A stretch of DNA of 64,000 bases from Acanthopleura granulata (taxonomy: Eukaryota > Mollusca > Polyplacophora > Chitonida > Chitonidae), in contig JABBOT010000027.1 of the NCBI GenBank assembly GCA_016165875.1, positions 1,837,939 to 1,901,938 of the forward strand, written 5' to 3'. A program made the position numbers and the translations under genes. Below are positions 1-15,000 of this stretch, piece by piece (position 1 is the stretch's first letter; each line of letters starts with the position of its first letter). The notes under the pieces are model-generated. The model was not told the DNA's origin, searched no databases, and saw only the letters and a list, made by a program, of their open reading frames with translations.

Positions 1-3000
1 TGTTCAGATCCAGATGCCGTTCCCTGAGGAAGGCCTGGTCTATGACTACACCCTGGATGATGCAGGTATCAGCAGCACCAAGGTCGATGAGGAGGAGGAA
101 GCTAGCACTGCGAAGAAGGTCTGCTCATTGCCTACCATAATCATACTGCCAATGCTTAGTGTCAAATGTCCTCCATGACTGTGATACTTATTTTGAGATA
201 TTGATCTTACAAAGGTATTTTGAAATCTGTTGGGAAGGTAGAATGATATCCTACTAGAAAATGCAAGTTACGCCACCAAAAGTAGTACTTCATGACCTTT
301 ATTTGCCTCTAAAAATTGTCGATTTTTAGAGGAATTTTAAAGGAAAAGAGAATCATTTTATCCATATCATCCTGGATTCTGCGGTTGTCAAGATTTTGAC
401 ATTTCTATAATGTGATAAGTGCCTTTGTTACCAACAGACAAAAGTTACAAATTGTCCAAGACAATTTCTTTTTTTTTTTAATCTTCTGTTCTCATAGGCT
501 TGTTGGCCGCATTAAAGAATATCAAGTATGACATGGTACTTATGAATTGTTTCTACCTGTGCACGTGTGTTGTCCAGGTTTGCTGGGTGGGCTGGATGGA
601 TGGGAGGCCAGAATTTACCATCTCAGCTGACAAGAACTTCTCTGACATCATTGTGCCCACACTGGACACTGTGAGAAGTGCCCACATACTAGAGATGCTG
701 CTGGTCAACAAAAAGACGGTCAGTATAACATTATTACAAGAATCTCTCATAAAATACATCGCCTTCTTCATGTTCATTATGTTAAGGTACATTCATTTCT
801 CTTCTATTTTCCTGTACATTTTGTTATTTGGCAAATCTACATTATTGCGGTTACGCATGTATCAGATTAGTAGATGTCACTTTAGACAGTGGTTTGTAAG
901 TATAACTGTGGTATTCTTATTTAGGATAACTTCTGAGAAATGGTGGCATTGAATACTTGTGCCACTAAAAGTTACTGAAAGGTACATGTGTGCTTTCTGA
1001 ATTTCTTCTACTAATTTGATGTTTTTCCATTAGAGGCGTGTTATTTGTGACCGATATTATCTGTTCACTGTGTGGTCACTGCTTGCTGACCACATAGTCT
1101 AGACCTTTGACATGAACTGGTGACATTAAAGTGCCTGACTCTTAGTTAAGTGCAGGATCAGCTTTTCTGGTATAATCATTTGAGATCAGTCATGGTCCAG
1201 TGTAGACTGTGAACACAAATTCTGTGGTCGCATGGTCTGTCTGGCCAGAAAAGCCAGTCGTGCACATTAATGCTGACTCTAGAGACAGTAGTGCTTTCAA
1301 GTCTGTGTTCTGCTCCAGGATTTTTGGTGTTCTCAGAAAGTATAAATCCTACATAACGACAAAACTACTACCAGGTACTCCTAGTACTGAAGAACCTAGA
1401 GGATATTGCACATTGAAGGTTGAAAATTATAGTTATTGTTTGAGTGAGGAGTGAAAATGATAACTCACAAGAACAATGTTTATGGTGGTCAACCCGCACT
1501 GAGCAATCTATTTATTATTTATACCTTATTTAAAGAAGTTTTAAGCAATGTTTTTCTAATGACCTGGAACACACATAGAAATTGATTAGACTTGTCTTAT
1601 GACTCAGAGCTCAGATGGAAATGTCGTGACAGCATGTTTCATTTTCGACAGCATGGCATCTGGGTGTGTAATATCAAAATGTAATAACAAAGGTGATATA
1701 TCTGACTAATGAAATATAACTTTGATCAGTGAAGGAAATACTGAGATTTTACTGACGTGTAAATAATAAGTCAGCATATCCCTTGACCCAGGTAAATTGC
1801 AGGAACTGTTTTTGCTAGTCATCAATGTTCTCTTGTTTTTCCCTTATACCTTGATATTATCACCTTTGTGTGCTATTAGGTACTTTGTGTGGGTCCCACT
1901 GGTACAGGCAAAACCCTGACGATTGCTGATAAACTTTCAAAGAGCATGCCCAAAGAGTACACTCCAGAATTCATCGTGTTCTCAGCTAAAACTAGTGCTA
2001 ATCAAACTCAAGACTTGATTGATGGGAAGTTGGACAAAAGGTGGGTTGTGTTCTGTTCAATTGTCCCGGTTTCCTCCCACCATAATGCTGGCTGCAAGTG
2101 AAATATTCTTGAGTACAGTGTAAAACAGCAATCAAATAAAAGAAATAAATGAAATTCTGTTCATTTATTGGAATAACTTCTGTTATGGATACCCAAGGCA
2201 GATTTGAGTTCAGCATCAACAACATGTTGGAACCATTTTCAACAGAAAACAGCACAAGTGGGTTAGCATATTGTATCATCTTCACCCATATGTTTAACAC
2301 GAACATGTTCCGTCCAAATTCTGATTGCAAACTATGAACCCTATTATAGGGACATTATATTCTCACTCTCCAAGACCCTGGACTACATCCTTGTTACAAT
2401 TGTTCAAATGTCCAGAGTATAAGTATTCTTCTTCTTGTTGCCTTTGAAAATGAGTACATATAATAACTGATAACATGCAGTCAATACAACTTGTTTTGTT
2501 TGTTAGACGTAAAGGTGTATTTGGTCCTCCTCTGGGCAAGTATCTGGTGTTCTTTGTGGATGATCTGAACATGCCAGCTCTAGAGGTGTATGGAGCCCAG
2601 CCTCCTATAGAACTTCTCAGACAGTGGATGGACTTCAAGGGCTGGTATGATCGCAAAGCTATAGGTACATAATCCATTTCTTATTACTAAAATTCACTTT
2701 GTTTTTTTAGAGCTTCTTCAGCTTCGATCAAATTTTACAAAATACATGTGAGACATACCCTAAATAACCTGAAATTTGGTCCATGACAAAATTGCTCATA
2801 TTTCCTCATTCTGTCAGTTGTATTGATTTTAGAAAGGTGTTTTGAGGTTTGTCTGGAAGGTAGGATCATATCTTACTGGAAAAACGTATGTTTTAGCTGC
2901 AGAAGTAATATTTTGTGGGATTTATTTGCCTCTGAAAATGTGCATTTTGAGGCAAAATTTTAGGTCGTTTACAGTACTTTTAATTTATTTTCAAGCAGCT

Positions 3001-6000
3001 ATGGTATGGCTTTATTTCATATATTAGACTTTGACTGTTTTTGTAAAAAGTCAGTACAGTACTGCAGTTGTTGCCTCATATCGGTATAGGAATGTTCTTA
3101 ATATATATTTGTCCTCTTTGGGATAAATGCTGTCACTGAAATTATATACTTGTGGGAACAACCACAAGGAACCATTTGATCCATGATATGACAGTAGCCA
3201 GTGAATTGCTATCATGTCAGTGGTGCATTGCATAAAACACACAAAGAGTGACAAGGGCATGATTACAGCTTCTTCACTGACCTGTGTTTGTTATAGGAGA
3301 GTTCCGTAACCTGGTCGATGTAAACTTTGTGTGTGCGATGGGTCCTCCTGGTGGTGGGCGAAACCCTGTCACTACTCGTCTGCTCAGGCACTTCAACTTC
3401 CTCGCCTTCACTGACATGGAGAACTCTAGTATGCAAAAGATTTTTTCCACCATTCTCAAATCATGGATAGGTAAGACAATGTTTCATGTTTTTTACTTGT
3501 CCTTTTATTGTCATGTTATTTTATACATTTATATATATAGTCTCTGTTTTGACTTATCAACATCTAACACTTAATATAAAAATATTCAGTATTTTTACAA
3601 TTGTTTTTTGTCATGTTGGTGGCTTTTACCTTACTCAGCAATTTTTGTGTGCACAGTTCATTGATTTGTACAATACTCACACGTTTCTGTTTGTTTTTAA
3701 CACATGGCCTGTTCTCGTCTTACCATATGTAATGTTACTGGAAGTTTTGCATTGCTGACACTTTGCCATGCTTCTCTGTTTGTGCTGATGTTGTACCTTG
3801 GACTTGTTGGTTATTGTTGTGCTGGTTATAATGCTCTGCTCACAGATGAGGTCATCAGATCAAATACTGAGGGTGAGAACTAACTTTACTTAATACTGTA
3901 TTTTACTTAAAATTCCATACATGACAAAGTTACACATTTTAAATCTAATGTGTCTATTGATCTTAGAGAGGTGTTTTTTTAGATTTGTTTAGAAGGTAGG
4001 AAAAAATCCTTCTGGAAAAATTTTTTGAAGATTCTGACACATGTGTTCAACCTACAGTTCAAATCTTATTTTAACTGGACAATTTTCATAGTTCGAAATA
4101 TATATATATATCTATACACAAAATGCGTGAGGTACATGAATTTCAGATTCTCATGATGCATTTCTGTTCTGGCTGTAATAGCTATGGATGTTTTTAGACA
4201 TGTGTTTTTCTGCAAAGGAGTACTGTTTTAGTTTCAAGACAAAAGTGACTCTTTTTTTATCTTACATTTTAATTATTTTCTCAGCTAAATTCATAATTGA
4301 TATTTTTTTGCGTCCCAGATCTGACAGGCAGTGGATTGGCGGCTAACTGCGCCCAGCTGGTGACCACCTGCATCAATGTGTACAACACCATCACCACTCA
4401 GCTGCTGCCTACCCCTGCCAAGAGCCACTACACTTTCAACCTGCGAGATCTCTCCAAGGTGTTCCAGGGCATTCTGATGGCAGAGCCCAACAAGATGAAG
4501 AGTCTGGCAGACATCCTGCGACTGTGGTACCACGAGAGCTGCCGCGTCTTCCAGGACCGCCTGGTCAACGACGAGGACAGGCTCTGGTTCCAGGAGCTCC
4601 TCCAGGAGAAGATGAAATCTGACTTCAACACTGAGGTGCAGGAGGTGATCACCTCAGAGCCCCTGCTCTACGGGGATTTTATGTCACCCAGTGTGGACAG
4701 CAGGATGTATGCAGAGATCACTGACCATGAAAAGGTGCGTACTTAAGGTTTACTATATATCAGGGCTAAGTCTCATGAAGTAAGCCCTAACTGCCTTAAC
4801 AACATATGTTGTACAGATATGAATTTCACTCAGCTAAGTGCTAACTTAGGATTTCATGAAACTGGCCCCTGAACGTTACCAATGATCTGACAGTGAGAAT
4901 AATATTATATTATAGCTATAAGGCCACCAAAGGGAAGATAATATACCTATTTCATACAATACAGCTGACAACAAGTAAACATGTACCTGCTCGGCCTGAA
5001 GTAAGAGATAAGCCCGCACATAAATAGGACATTCACATTTGTAAGAGACTGGTGGGGTAAGCAGTATGTACATTTTAGTTCATCAGACCCTCACAAAGCA
5101 GATTTCCATACTTTATCCCCCAACTTTTAATTGTATTAAAAATTGGCTTATGGCTGTACTATAACATTGTTCATCTCCAATGACATTAAGGATGTTTTGT
5201 CAAGCTTTTTCCTTGATGTAGCTTTTATTCTCATAGCCCAAATGTGTAGGGAACATGTCTTGCAAAAACAAAAGCTTTCAGAATGCTTGTCGATATGAGG
5301 GTCTGCATTGTGCTGCACCAGTGTAGCATATGACTCAATGGTGATATTGGATTAGTTCATCAGTTGTGAATTAACTATTGCTATGGTGATTTAATAACTA
5401 TGTATTAAAATGAAATATTGGAGAGATAATGCCATGCGTTGTTGTTTGTAGATGGTGAAGGTGATTGAAGATTGTTTAGATGATTACAATCAGGTGAATA
5501 CTGCACAGATGAAACTGGTGCTATTCATGGATGCTATCCGCCACGTGTGTAGGATCAGTCGCGTGATTCGCCAGCCCCTGGGTAATGCCCTTCTGCTGGG
5601 TATGGGGGGTAGTGGACGGCAATCCCTTACACGGCTAGCCGCTCATATGTAAGTCTGAACTCTGCAGCAATCTGACGTATGCATCGACAGACAGGATACA
5701 TCTGTTGCAAACTAAACTTAATGTACTTGCACTTTGTCCTCCTGCACTTCGTCCTCCTGCACATGTTGTTTCTTAGTAACCATTTCCTTTTCCTGTCCTC
5801 TCGTAACTTTATATATATAAAGCAGATTTTATCAATTTAAGTGATTGTTTTTGTGTTTATTCAACAATTAACATACACAACAAAACAACTTATAGACAAT
5901 AGACACCAGCGACATGAAGTAAAAATCTGAATATATAGGTCAAATAAGCAAGTAGTATTAAATTTTTGATTTCGAAAAGATGGCTGCCATTCTGCAAGCT

Positions 6001-9000
6001 TTGAGATCCTTCATTCTTAACAAAGCTTAGATCAGACTGAACCATGAAAACATTTAATGTTAACTTTTCTGTCATTTTTGTGATACTATACAGTCTTTGG
6101 GTTTAGGCATTTCATAATTTTATTGAAAGGTTTTCTTTCTCTCCCTATGCAGTGCTGAATTTGATTGTTTCCAAATTGAACTGGCCAAAAATTATGGCGT
6201 GGCTGAATGGAGAGAGGACTTGAAAACAGTGATGATGAAAGCTGGGCTCGAAAATAAACCTGTTGTCTTCCTATTCAGTGACACTCAGGTACAGTGTGGA
6301 TAACAAGGCAGTGATTGTTGTCTGAATGTAGCAGTCAGAAAATCAGCTTTATTGACAATTACCCACACTTGGTGTAACAACTTCGAAACCTTAGGAGGAA
6401 ATATTTACATTATAATCAGTATCTGTGATAAGTAGCATCATATTTGTGAAAATTTAAGCATGTATATGGGTAAATGTATAATAGTTTCCAACCGAAGTAA
6501 TTAAAACTCTTGAATTAAATACAATCTAAATTTATGCATAAAAAACTTAAAACATTTAATTTTTTTAATATTTGTCAATTTTCTGTCAACCTGTCAACAG
6601 AACTGATGTTTATGTCAAGAGATTTTTCATACGTTATTTAATAACGGCTTGACAATTAACTGAACAATTTGACTCTATTAATTTTAGATTAAGAGTGAGT
6701 CATTCCTGGAGGACATCAACAACATTCTGAATGCTGGAGACGTACCTAATATTTATGGTTTTGATGAGCTGGATCAGATCTATACAGCCCTCAAGCCTGT
6801 GGTTCAGGATGTGGGCCTTCAGCCTACAAAGACCAACCTGTTCTCTCAATACACCAAAAGAGTGCGCAGTAACCTTCACACAGTCATCACGATGAGGTCA
6901 GTGGAAATAAGTCACCTCCTTCTAAAAACTGCCTTAGATGTAGATAAATTAGGGGGTAGGGGTGTCATGTTTTGAGGAGACTTAATGAGTCAGACCTAAC
7001 TGTGATGAGGACATATACTATAGAAATACATGTGTGTTGCCATAGTAGTAACAGTTGATGTACAGTACACTCTCTTCGTAAAATGAGTGTGTGGTTGATA
7101 TATACGTTGACAACGATTTTACAGTTTTGAAAGCACTGGTTTACTAGTGTTATTTTGTGCATATGATTTCTTTACGTGTTGCCATATTGTGGAGTTTGAT
7201 GTATTTGTATTAGGCTCATTGCAACAGTATCTTTCCATGCTGAAATGTTTTTTGTTTTTTTTTTTCTTATTTTAACTTATAAGGAAACATAAAAGGAACT
7301 GGAAAAAAAATGGACAAAACATAACTATTATTAAAGACCTACCATTAACCTGAAAGAAACATACTTTGTCTTTCCTCATATACTGACACCAAGAGATACT
7401 TGAAATAAGCTTTGACTTTTGGATAGAGATATCAACTGACATCAGTGCTGAATTTATCATACAGTATATCAGGAGATGTGTGGTTCTGGATGGCATTGCA
7501 AAACTGTTCATTGGATTTCACTGTGTACTGTGATTGTCTCATTGTATATTGTACATGTATTATATATGCATCTTCAGTTGTTGTCTTTGAGGTTAATGCT
7601 TCATCTGTCCCTCCCATTCAGCCCTATTGGAGAGGTGTTCCGTGCACGCCTGCGACAGTTCCCTGCCCTTGTTAACTGCTGCACCATTGACTGGTTCAGC
7701 GAGTGGCCAGACGATGCCCTCAGGTCTGTGGCTCTACGCTTCCTGTCCGATATTGTAGAACTGGATGGAGAAGACAAGATTCTGGAGGGACTTGTAAGTA
7801 AGCAAAGTTTGAAGCAATTATGGCTCCTCACAAGACCTGGGGTGCAAGTCCAGAAGTTTTGATTTTTATTATTGTAACATTAACACTATTGTTGTTTTAA
7901 CACTTATGGTGCAACTTCTGCCAGAAAGGTTTTTGCTGTTAGTTAGGTCCTAGACTTGTTTGCAAAGGAGACAGTAAAAGAAAACATGAACTCCATAGAA
8001 TCAGTACCACAATCAGAGGCATTGCGCTTCTGCATGTTATCAATCTGTAATTCTTATTTGGTTAGCTGAACTTTTGTTCCTGCCCAGAAAGTGCTTTCTG
8101 CCCTTCGCATTTGTATTATGAATGCTGTATATTGAAAGTATGGATGACTTCGGCTTTGGGCAAGGCTCAAGGACTTCATATAAATGCTAGATGTGTGTTC
8201 GTGATTGACAGGTGGGGATGTGTCAGGAGATCCACCAATCGGTCATCAAGAACTCCGCTCGCTTCCTCAGTGAACTCTCAAGACATAACTATGTCACGCC
8301 CACAAGCTACCTGGAGCTTCTTGGCATATTCTCCAAACTGATTGGAATGAAGAAAAATGAACTGAACACGGCCAGAAATAGAACTAAGACTGGGTTGGAC
8401 AAGGCAAGTTTTAATGCTCGTCTTTATGTCCTGTGTATAATGGCAGCTAGTGGGATGAAAAAAGTTACATTGTTAAGGTCTGACTGCATACTACATGTAC
8501 ATTGTACATGCATCTATGCCAATGCCATATTTAAAAAAAACTCTACTCTACAAGTATACAGTCTACCCAAGCTAGTTTCGAAATGGTTAAAGTGTTACTT
8601 TTAATTGATATTAATTCAACAGTGCTACAATTCATACATTAAGTATTGCCAATGAGAAAGTCTCTCAGTTTGCTGCAATTACTGTTTTACTCATCAGATT
8701 AATATGACAAAAGACAGTGCACACTAGCCGAGTGCATTGCATGTAATTATACAGTTTTCTAAATGTAAGGAAGTGTTTGTTGTTACAGTTGTTAACAACA
8801 GCAGATGAGGTGGCCAAACTGCAGGAGGAGTTGGAGACCATGAGGCCACTGCTAGAGGAAGCCGTCAAGGAATCTGTGGCCACCATGGAACAAATAGCCA
8901 AGGACACGGTAACTTTATTACAAGAACAAAAGCTGTGCATTCTAGACTCCTGCAGTGTGTTGTTAACATAACTTCACAAAGATCTGCTGTGCAGAGTGAT

Positions 9001-12000
9001 TCAGGAGAGGCACAGCTGTGCATCTCTTCTTCATTACAGAGGGAGTGTTTGTTAGCCACTGGTAACCTGTGACACATGTCCACAATATAAAAATGGACAC
9101 AGCATGATATCATAACTTGCAATAAATAATTAACGTGCGGTAATTGCATTTTACTGGGTTTGTTGCTGTGACAGGTTTCTGTGATTTTTGTGTCGCTGAA
9201 AGTACTTTGTCCTTTCTTGCAGACAATAGCTGAGGAGACTAAAGCTGTAGTACAGAAAGAGGAGGTTCAGGCTACTGCCAAGGCTAAGGAAACTCAGGCA
9301 ATAGCTGATGATGCCCAGAGAGACTTGAATGAAGCCCTACCAGCTTTGGTATACCCTATATTCTATATTCTTTGTATATGTCACTATACACGCTTAATTG
9401 TGTGGACGCATGGGGTGCAGGTTCAAACCCAGTCTTGGACAGGAAATTTGCAGATTCCCCTGCTGTCACTCATTGTGCTACCCTGGTGACACTACATAGA
9501 TGATGGTGGTCATGTGGCAGTTTGTGCAATCATTTATTGAATACTGCCTTACCCCAGTGTCTTACCAAAAATTGGTGGTTTCCCCATGCACCTTGGTTTC
9601 CTCCACATGTATAAAACTGACAACCATGGTACAAGTGCAAAAAAACAGATTTTGACAAGTCATAAATAAATAAAATGGAAGATAAATATTCTCATTTGCG
9701 ATAACCATGAAGTGAATGTAGGAAGATCACATTTCACATCTTTGTTCTGTCATAAAGTGTCAAGATCAATTGGATTATTTTGAAACTCCCGTTGATAAGT
9801 ATGCAGTAGTACTTGTAGAGTCTAGGGCAAAAGCTTAATTCAACTGCAGTTCTTTCTTATGGGCTTGGTTACACCTTTTCTCTCAACAACCTGTAAACTG
9901 ACAGCAGAGGATTTTTTGTTTCAGAAATCCTATCATTGTCTCACAACCCATAAACTGATACGCTAGCCTTGGTTTTTGATGACCCTTTGTTTTTCCCTTT
10001 ACTAGGACGCAGCTCTTGCCAGCCTGAAATCCCTGAACAAGAATGACGTGGTAGAGGTGCGTGCCATGATGAGGCCTCCAGATGGGGTACGACTGGTCAT
10101 TGAGTCAGTCTGCATTATGAGAAATGTCAAACCAAAGAAAGTTGCTGGGGAAAAGGTACAGTTATATCTACATAATACATGCACAGTCATCAGACCTTCC
10201 TCTTTTTTACGAAGTTTTCATCTGTTATGAATCAAACAGCAGTAAAAGGTTTATATTTGAAGGCATGTAGGGAAAACATTATTTGATTGAGGTCTTTGTT
10301 CACAAATGTAAGTCTTACTGTGTAGTGAAGAGTGTGAAGACATCAATTTTTGACCATCTAATTATGTGTTGAAAAAAAAAAAAAAATTGGTGAACATCTG
10401 GTATCAAATGTATGCTTTTAAAATGACCTATATTGTTTTTAAGTCTAACAGTTTTTAACGGTAAACTTGGATCAGGCAATTATGCAGTATCTAAATATGA
10501 TCTGCACAATTTCCTTATGAGCTCATGCGACTTTTTCTTGTAGCCGGGTCAAAAAGTAGATGACTATTGGGAGCCAGGGAAAGCTTTGCTGCAAGATCCT
10601 ACCAAATTTCTGGAGAGTCTATTTAAGTATGATAAAGACAACATACCAGATGATGTTATCAAGAAAATTCAACCTTACATTGATGATGAGGCCTTCCAGC
10701 CAGCAGCTATTGCAAAGGTGACTGTTCTGATCAGCATATGGACTCATGATGACGTACTGTGCTTTAAATAAATGCAGGAAATGTTACATTGGTCTAATAA
10801 TTTGACAAGTAAACCAGCTTACACCCAATCTTGTTAAATGGTTGATTTTGCCATGCTGTCATTTAGTTGTGAATTTGGCTTGTATCTCTTACAAGTTATA
10901 GATCCAATCTTATTAAACTGTTGATTTTGTCATGCTGTCGTGTAGCTGTGACTTTTGCTTGTTTCTTTTAGAGGATATGGAGGTGAGTATTATTTGTCAA
11001 ATATATAAAGAGTCTATGAACATATTTTAAAGCAAGTATGAAGTCCTTCTTATTCACTTATATCTTTCCTATCTTGCATTTTAAATTTATGTGCTCTGAG
11101 ATTTTGCCCAGAAACTGCATGATCTGATTGTTGCAGCATTCTATTCTATTAATACTCTCAGGTCTCCAAAGCTTGCACCTCCATCTGCCAATGGGCACGA
11201 GCCATGCACAAGTATCACTTTGTAGCCAAAGGCGTGGCTCCTAAGAGAGAGAAGCTGAGAATTGCCCAGTTGGATTTGGAAGAGACACAGCGAATCCTGG
11301 ACGCTGCTAAGGCAAGGCTGCAGGAGGTGGAGGAAGGCATTGCCACACTGGAGGCCAAGTATGAGGACTGTGTCAACAAGAAGGATGAGTTGGAGAGGAA
11401 GTGTGCAGAGTGCGAGGGCAGACTGGTCCGAGCTGATAAGGTAACTCAGGCTACCCAGGCAACACACGCATGATAATAGCACAGGGCAAGGAGCAACACT
11501 AATTACATCTCATTCAAATTGCTTCTTAGATTACAACTTTTAGGGGTTCTCCATTGCTGAAAGGGTTAGGTGCCAGCACAGCGTAATGACCCAGGTGCCT
11601 CTCACCAATGTGATCACTGTGAGTTCAAGGGTAGCTCAAAATGGCTTCCTCTTTGTCCATACATGGGAAGGTCCACCAGCAACCTGCAGATGGCCAAGTT
11701 GCCCCGGGCTCTGCCTAGTTTCCTCCCACCATAATGTTGGACATATGAGTAATATACTTGAGTTCTTTGTGAAACACCATTCAAATAAATAAATAAATTT
11801 TACATTATTGGCTAGAACATTGCAGTGTGGATCTTAACACCATAAATGATGAAGTGTTAGCTTCAACCCCTTCAAAGCATTAGCTCAACCCCTTCAAACA
11901 TTATTGATAACAGTTTTGTTTTGTTTGATTTTTGAACATGAAAATGTCAGAAGTCATGATTATTTCAGAGAAATGTTTTTATGTTGAATTAAACCGAAAT

Positions 12001-15000
12001 TTTGATGTTTATCAAAGTTTGATATTGCACAAGATTCCTGTTAAACACATTAGAGCTTTTGTTTGCTTATTTTGTTTTGTTAACAATAAACTACATAGAT
12101 GAAGATGATGGTAAAGTGTTTCAGTCAAACATCTTTACTCTTCTGGTGTCATCAAATCACTACTACCGGATCCATTGTTTTTTTAGCTCATAGGTGGACT
12201 AGCAGATGAGAAAGAAAGATGGAAGGAATCTGTGGACCATCTGAACAAAGTTATTGGGAATATTGTTGGAGATGTATTAGTGTCCTCTGGTTTTGTGGCC
12301 TACCTGGGACCTTTCACTGTAAGTTGTCTTACAGTCAAGCATAAAGTATCCAATTGACAAGTAAACTTACTAATAACAAACAGTTGCCATTTGACCCATG
12401 CTGATCACACAGTCCCAGGCTAAGAATGAGGCTTTTGCTAGAGTTTGTATGCATTAAAGTGCCACCCTGGTCAGAATACAAATTGCGTAGAAATAGTACA
12501 ATGATATTAAAGAAATCATACACAGTAAGCCTAACACCATTTTTCAAAAAGATTTTGATGAATAACACTATTTAACCCATATAACTGAAGATTCCATGAA
12601 AAACAAAATCTTCGGCTGTGTCCGAAGACTTTTCCTGATGTGACGTGATAATATTCCTTGTATGATGTTGAGTTGGGCAGATGTGACGTTCAGTAAGGCA
12701 TTTATGCTGGGATGACGTCAAGAGCATTTGAAAGGGCAGTGTCATTTATGAATACACATCACAGATTGACGATGTTGTGTGTTCATGGGTGATGTCGCAC
12801 CAGGCAAAGTAAAAGGGACAGAAATATTTTGTTTCCGTATACTCTGACGAAACATACAATATCGGTTTTAATACACCGCAATGTTTTCACAATTTACGAA
12901 AGCAATTCACACTATCCCAGCCTTTATCAGTTTGCCTTGCTTTTAAGAAACAGATGTTTTGACACCAAAGTAGCTACTGTAAATGCTTTTTTATTTGTGC
13001 AGTTCTAACTTTCGCAGATTTCGTGGTATTTACTTTTCCGCGAAAACAAAAATAAGCAAATACAAAACCCATACGTTTCTTAAATACACATATATTATAT
13101 TATGTACTAGTATTAGTCTGCACTACAGCATGTACAGTCTACTTGAGCAGCATAAAATAAAGGACAAAACAGGTATTTTTGTAAAATAATTTATGTATTT
13201 AATAGGTGTTGCAATCAAACAATACAAAGCACTACAAATTTAATGGCACAATTAAGTTCATAAATGTTGAGAAATATTTACAACGTACTTGTATGGATTC
13301 CAGCTTTAAGGAATCCAGCTTGGATCAAATCCTGTCTCTTGCTGATTATCTCATGGCAATTGATAATCCAGTGTGCATGAATAGGCTTCAACACAGTGGT
13401 CCGTGTATTGACATGGCTATCTTCAAGCTGGGTCATGACTTCATTAGCATACCACGCCTGGAAGCAGTTTTGGAGTTCATCCTTGAAATCTTTGTTGACG
13501 AAGAGATCAAGCAGCTGGAGACGGCTGGTGCAGCATGCTGGTACAAACACACAATAAATATGGTTTCGCTTCAGTTTGGCTATTAAATCTTTTCCCTGGT
13601 GGGCTCTGAACACGTCAAATGTTGTCAAACACTTCTGGGTAAGTCTCAGTTTTAGCGCCTTCGGCTGTTTCTTACAGTAAGGGATAATGACTTCGTCCAC
13701 ATACCGCAGCATGGACTCGTCTGTACTCCAGTGGGATTCCGTGTGAGTGACGTCCCAGTCCGCAGGGAACTTGATCTGGGGGTGGCAGCGATCAGTCTTC
13801 CCTGGGTAAATGAGCTGGGGTGGCAAATTTTGTCCGGCTTTGATAACCACAAGTAGGGCTGTGATTTGCCTTTTATCATCAATCCACGATGTAGAGACCT
13901 GGTTATCTCCACACTTCGTCATTGTCCAATGCCCCCGGGAACCATGCTCTACCATGGTAGACTGGGAGTCTTGGCAGGGTTCGTTGTGCTTATCCATTTC
14001 CACAAAGACATTTTCGTAGCAGTTGTGCTGGACTTTGTCGAGTGAGAGAAGAATGATTTCAGTGGCAGCGGCAACTGGCTTATGTTACCAGTAAATTTAC
14101 TCAAAACTGTCTCAGGTAACAAGTTTACACACCGGTTTTGGGCATGTGAATTGAACAATAATATTATTTATTTTTGTCATATTTACCGTTAATCCTTAAG
14201 TTTAACTCCGGAGATTAACTTCCTGACCCCAGGGATCCTTAATCTTTAGGCTGACCAGCGAGACTAAGCCACTGAGCTGTATAAAGCTTTTGTTATATCT
14301 CACATGTACAAACAAGTTAAAATTACATGTATTCGATGATTCCTGTGTTAAAGACTATTGTTTGTCAAACGTTTTTGTTAAAATCTGCGAAAGTTTATTC
14401 CCACGAATATATCTTCTTGGCGAATCCGCGAAAGTCTATGCTCGTGAATATAAAGGCTTTTACAGTATTTCAAATCTGGGCTCTGTACCTTGCTGCCATT
14501 TTTGATTAGGGTTGTAGGTGTTTCAAGGCATTCTAATTGAATTCCATTAACATGCGTTTTGATGTGCTGGTTATCTAAAAATTGCATAAAGATGCTCACA
14601 AGTTTTTCTACTTTATTGAAGACTTGATTTGTTTGACACTTTCCATGATTTACGTTAAATGCAATGAGTAAGCGCCCTGTTGTTTTTATATCTATTCAGG
14701 GTGAATATCGTAATGGAATGTTGTCTGAGTGGGTTAAGAAGCTGGATGTTTACAGTGTGCCACGGACGGAGGAGCCCTCTCTGATCGCCACCCTGGGTGA
14801 CCCGGTGAAGATCCGCAGCTGGCAGATTGCAGGTCTGCCCAAAGATAACCTGTCGGTGGAGAATGGGGTCATTGTCCAGTACTCACGCCGCTGGCCCCTC
14901 TTCATTGATCCCCAGGGACAGGCCAATAAGTGGGTGAAGAGCATGGTCAGTACTACACTTATCATCAACTTTAACTTGAAGGCGGCCAGGTAGTGTGAAA

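Noticed and set aside
2363..2677. 104-codon minus-strand frame
   Set aside because: It lies opposite DNAH1 exon 4 (2507-2664), whose coding sense and splice sites are certain; a shadow.
9395..9430. Possible tRNA gene (GGTTCAAACCC B box)
   Set aside because: No acceptor stem or anticodon arm can be drawn, and the body and A-rich tail identify it as a SINE.
12606..12632. Short perfect hairpin (ATCTTCGG / CCGAAGA) in intron 18
   Set aside because: Too short and isolated to assign a function; no flanking repeat structure.
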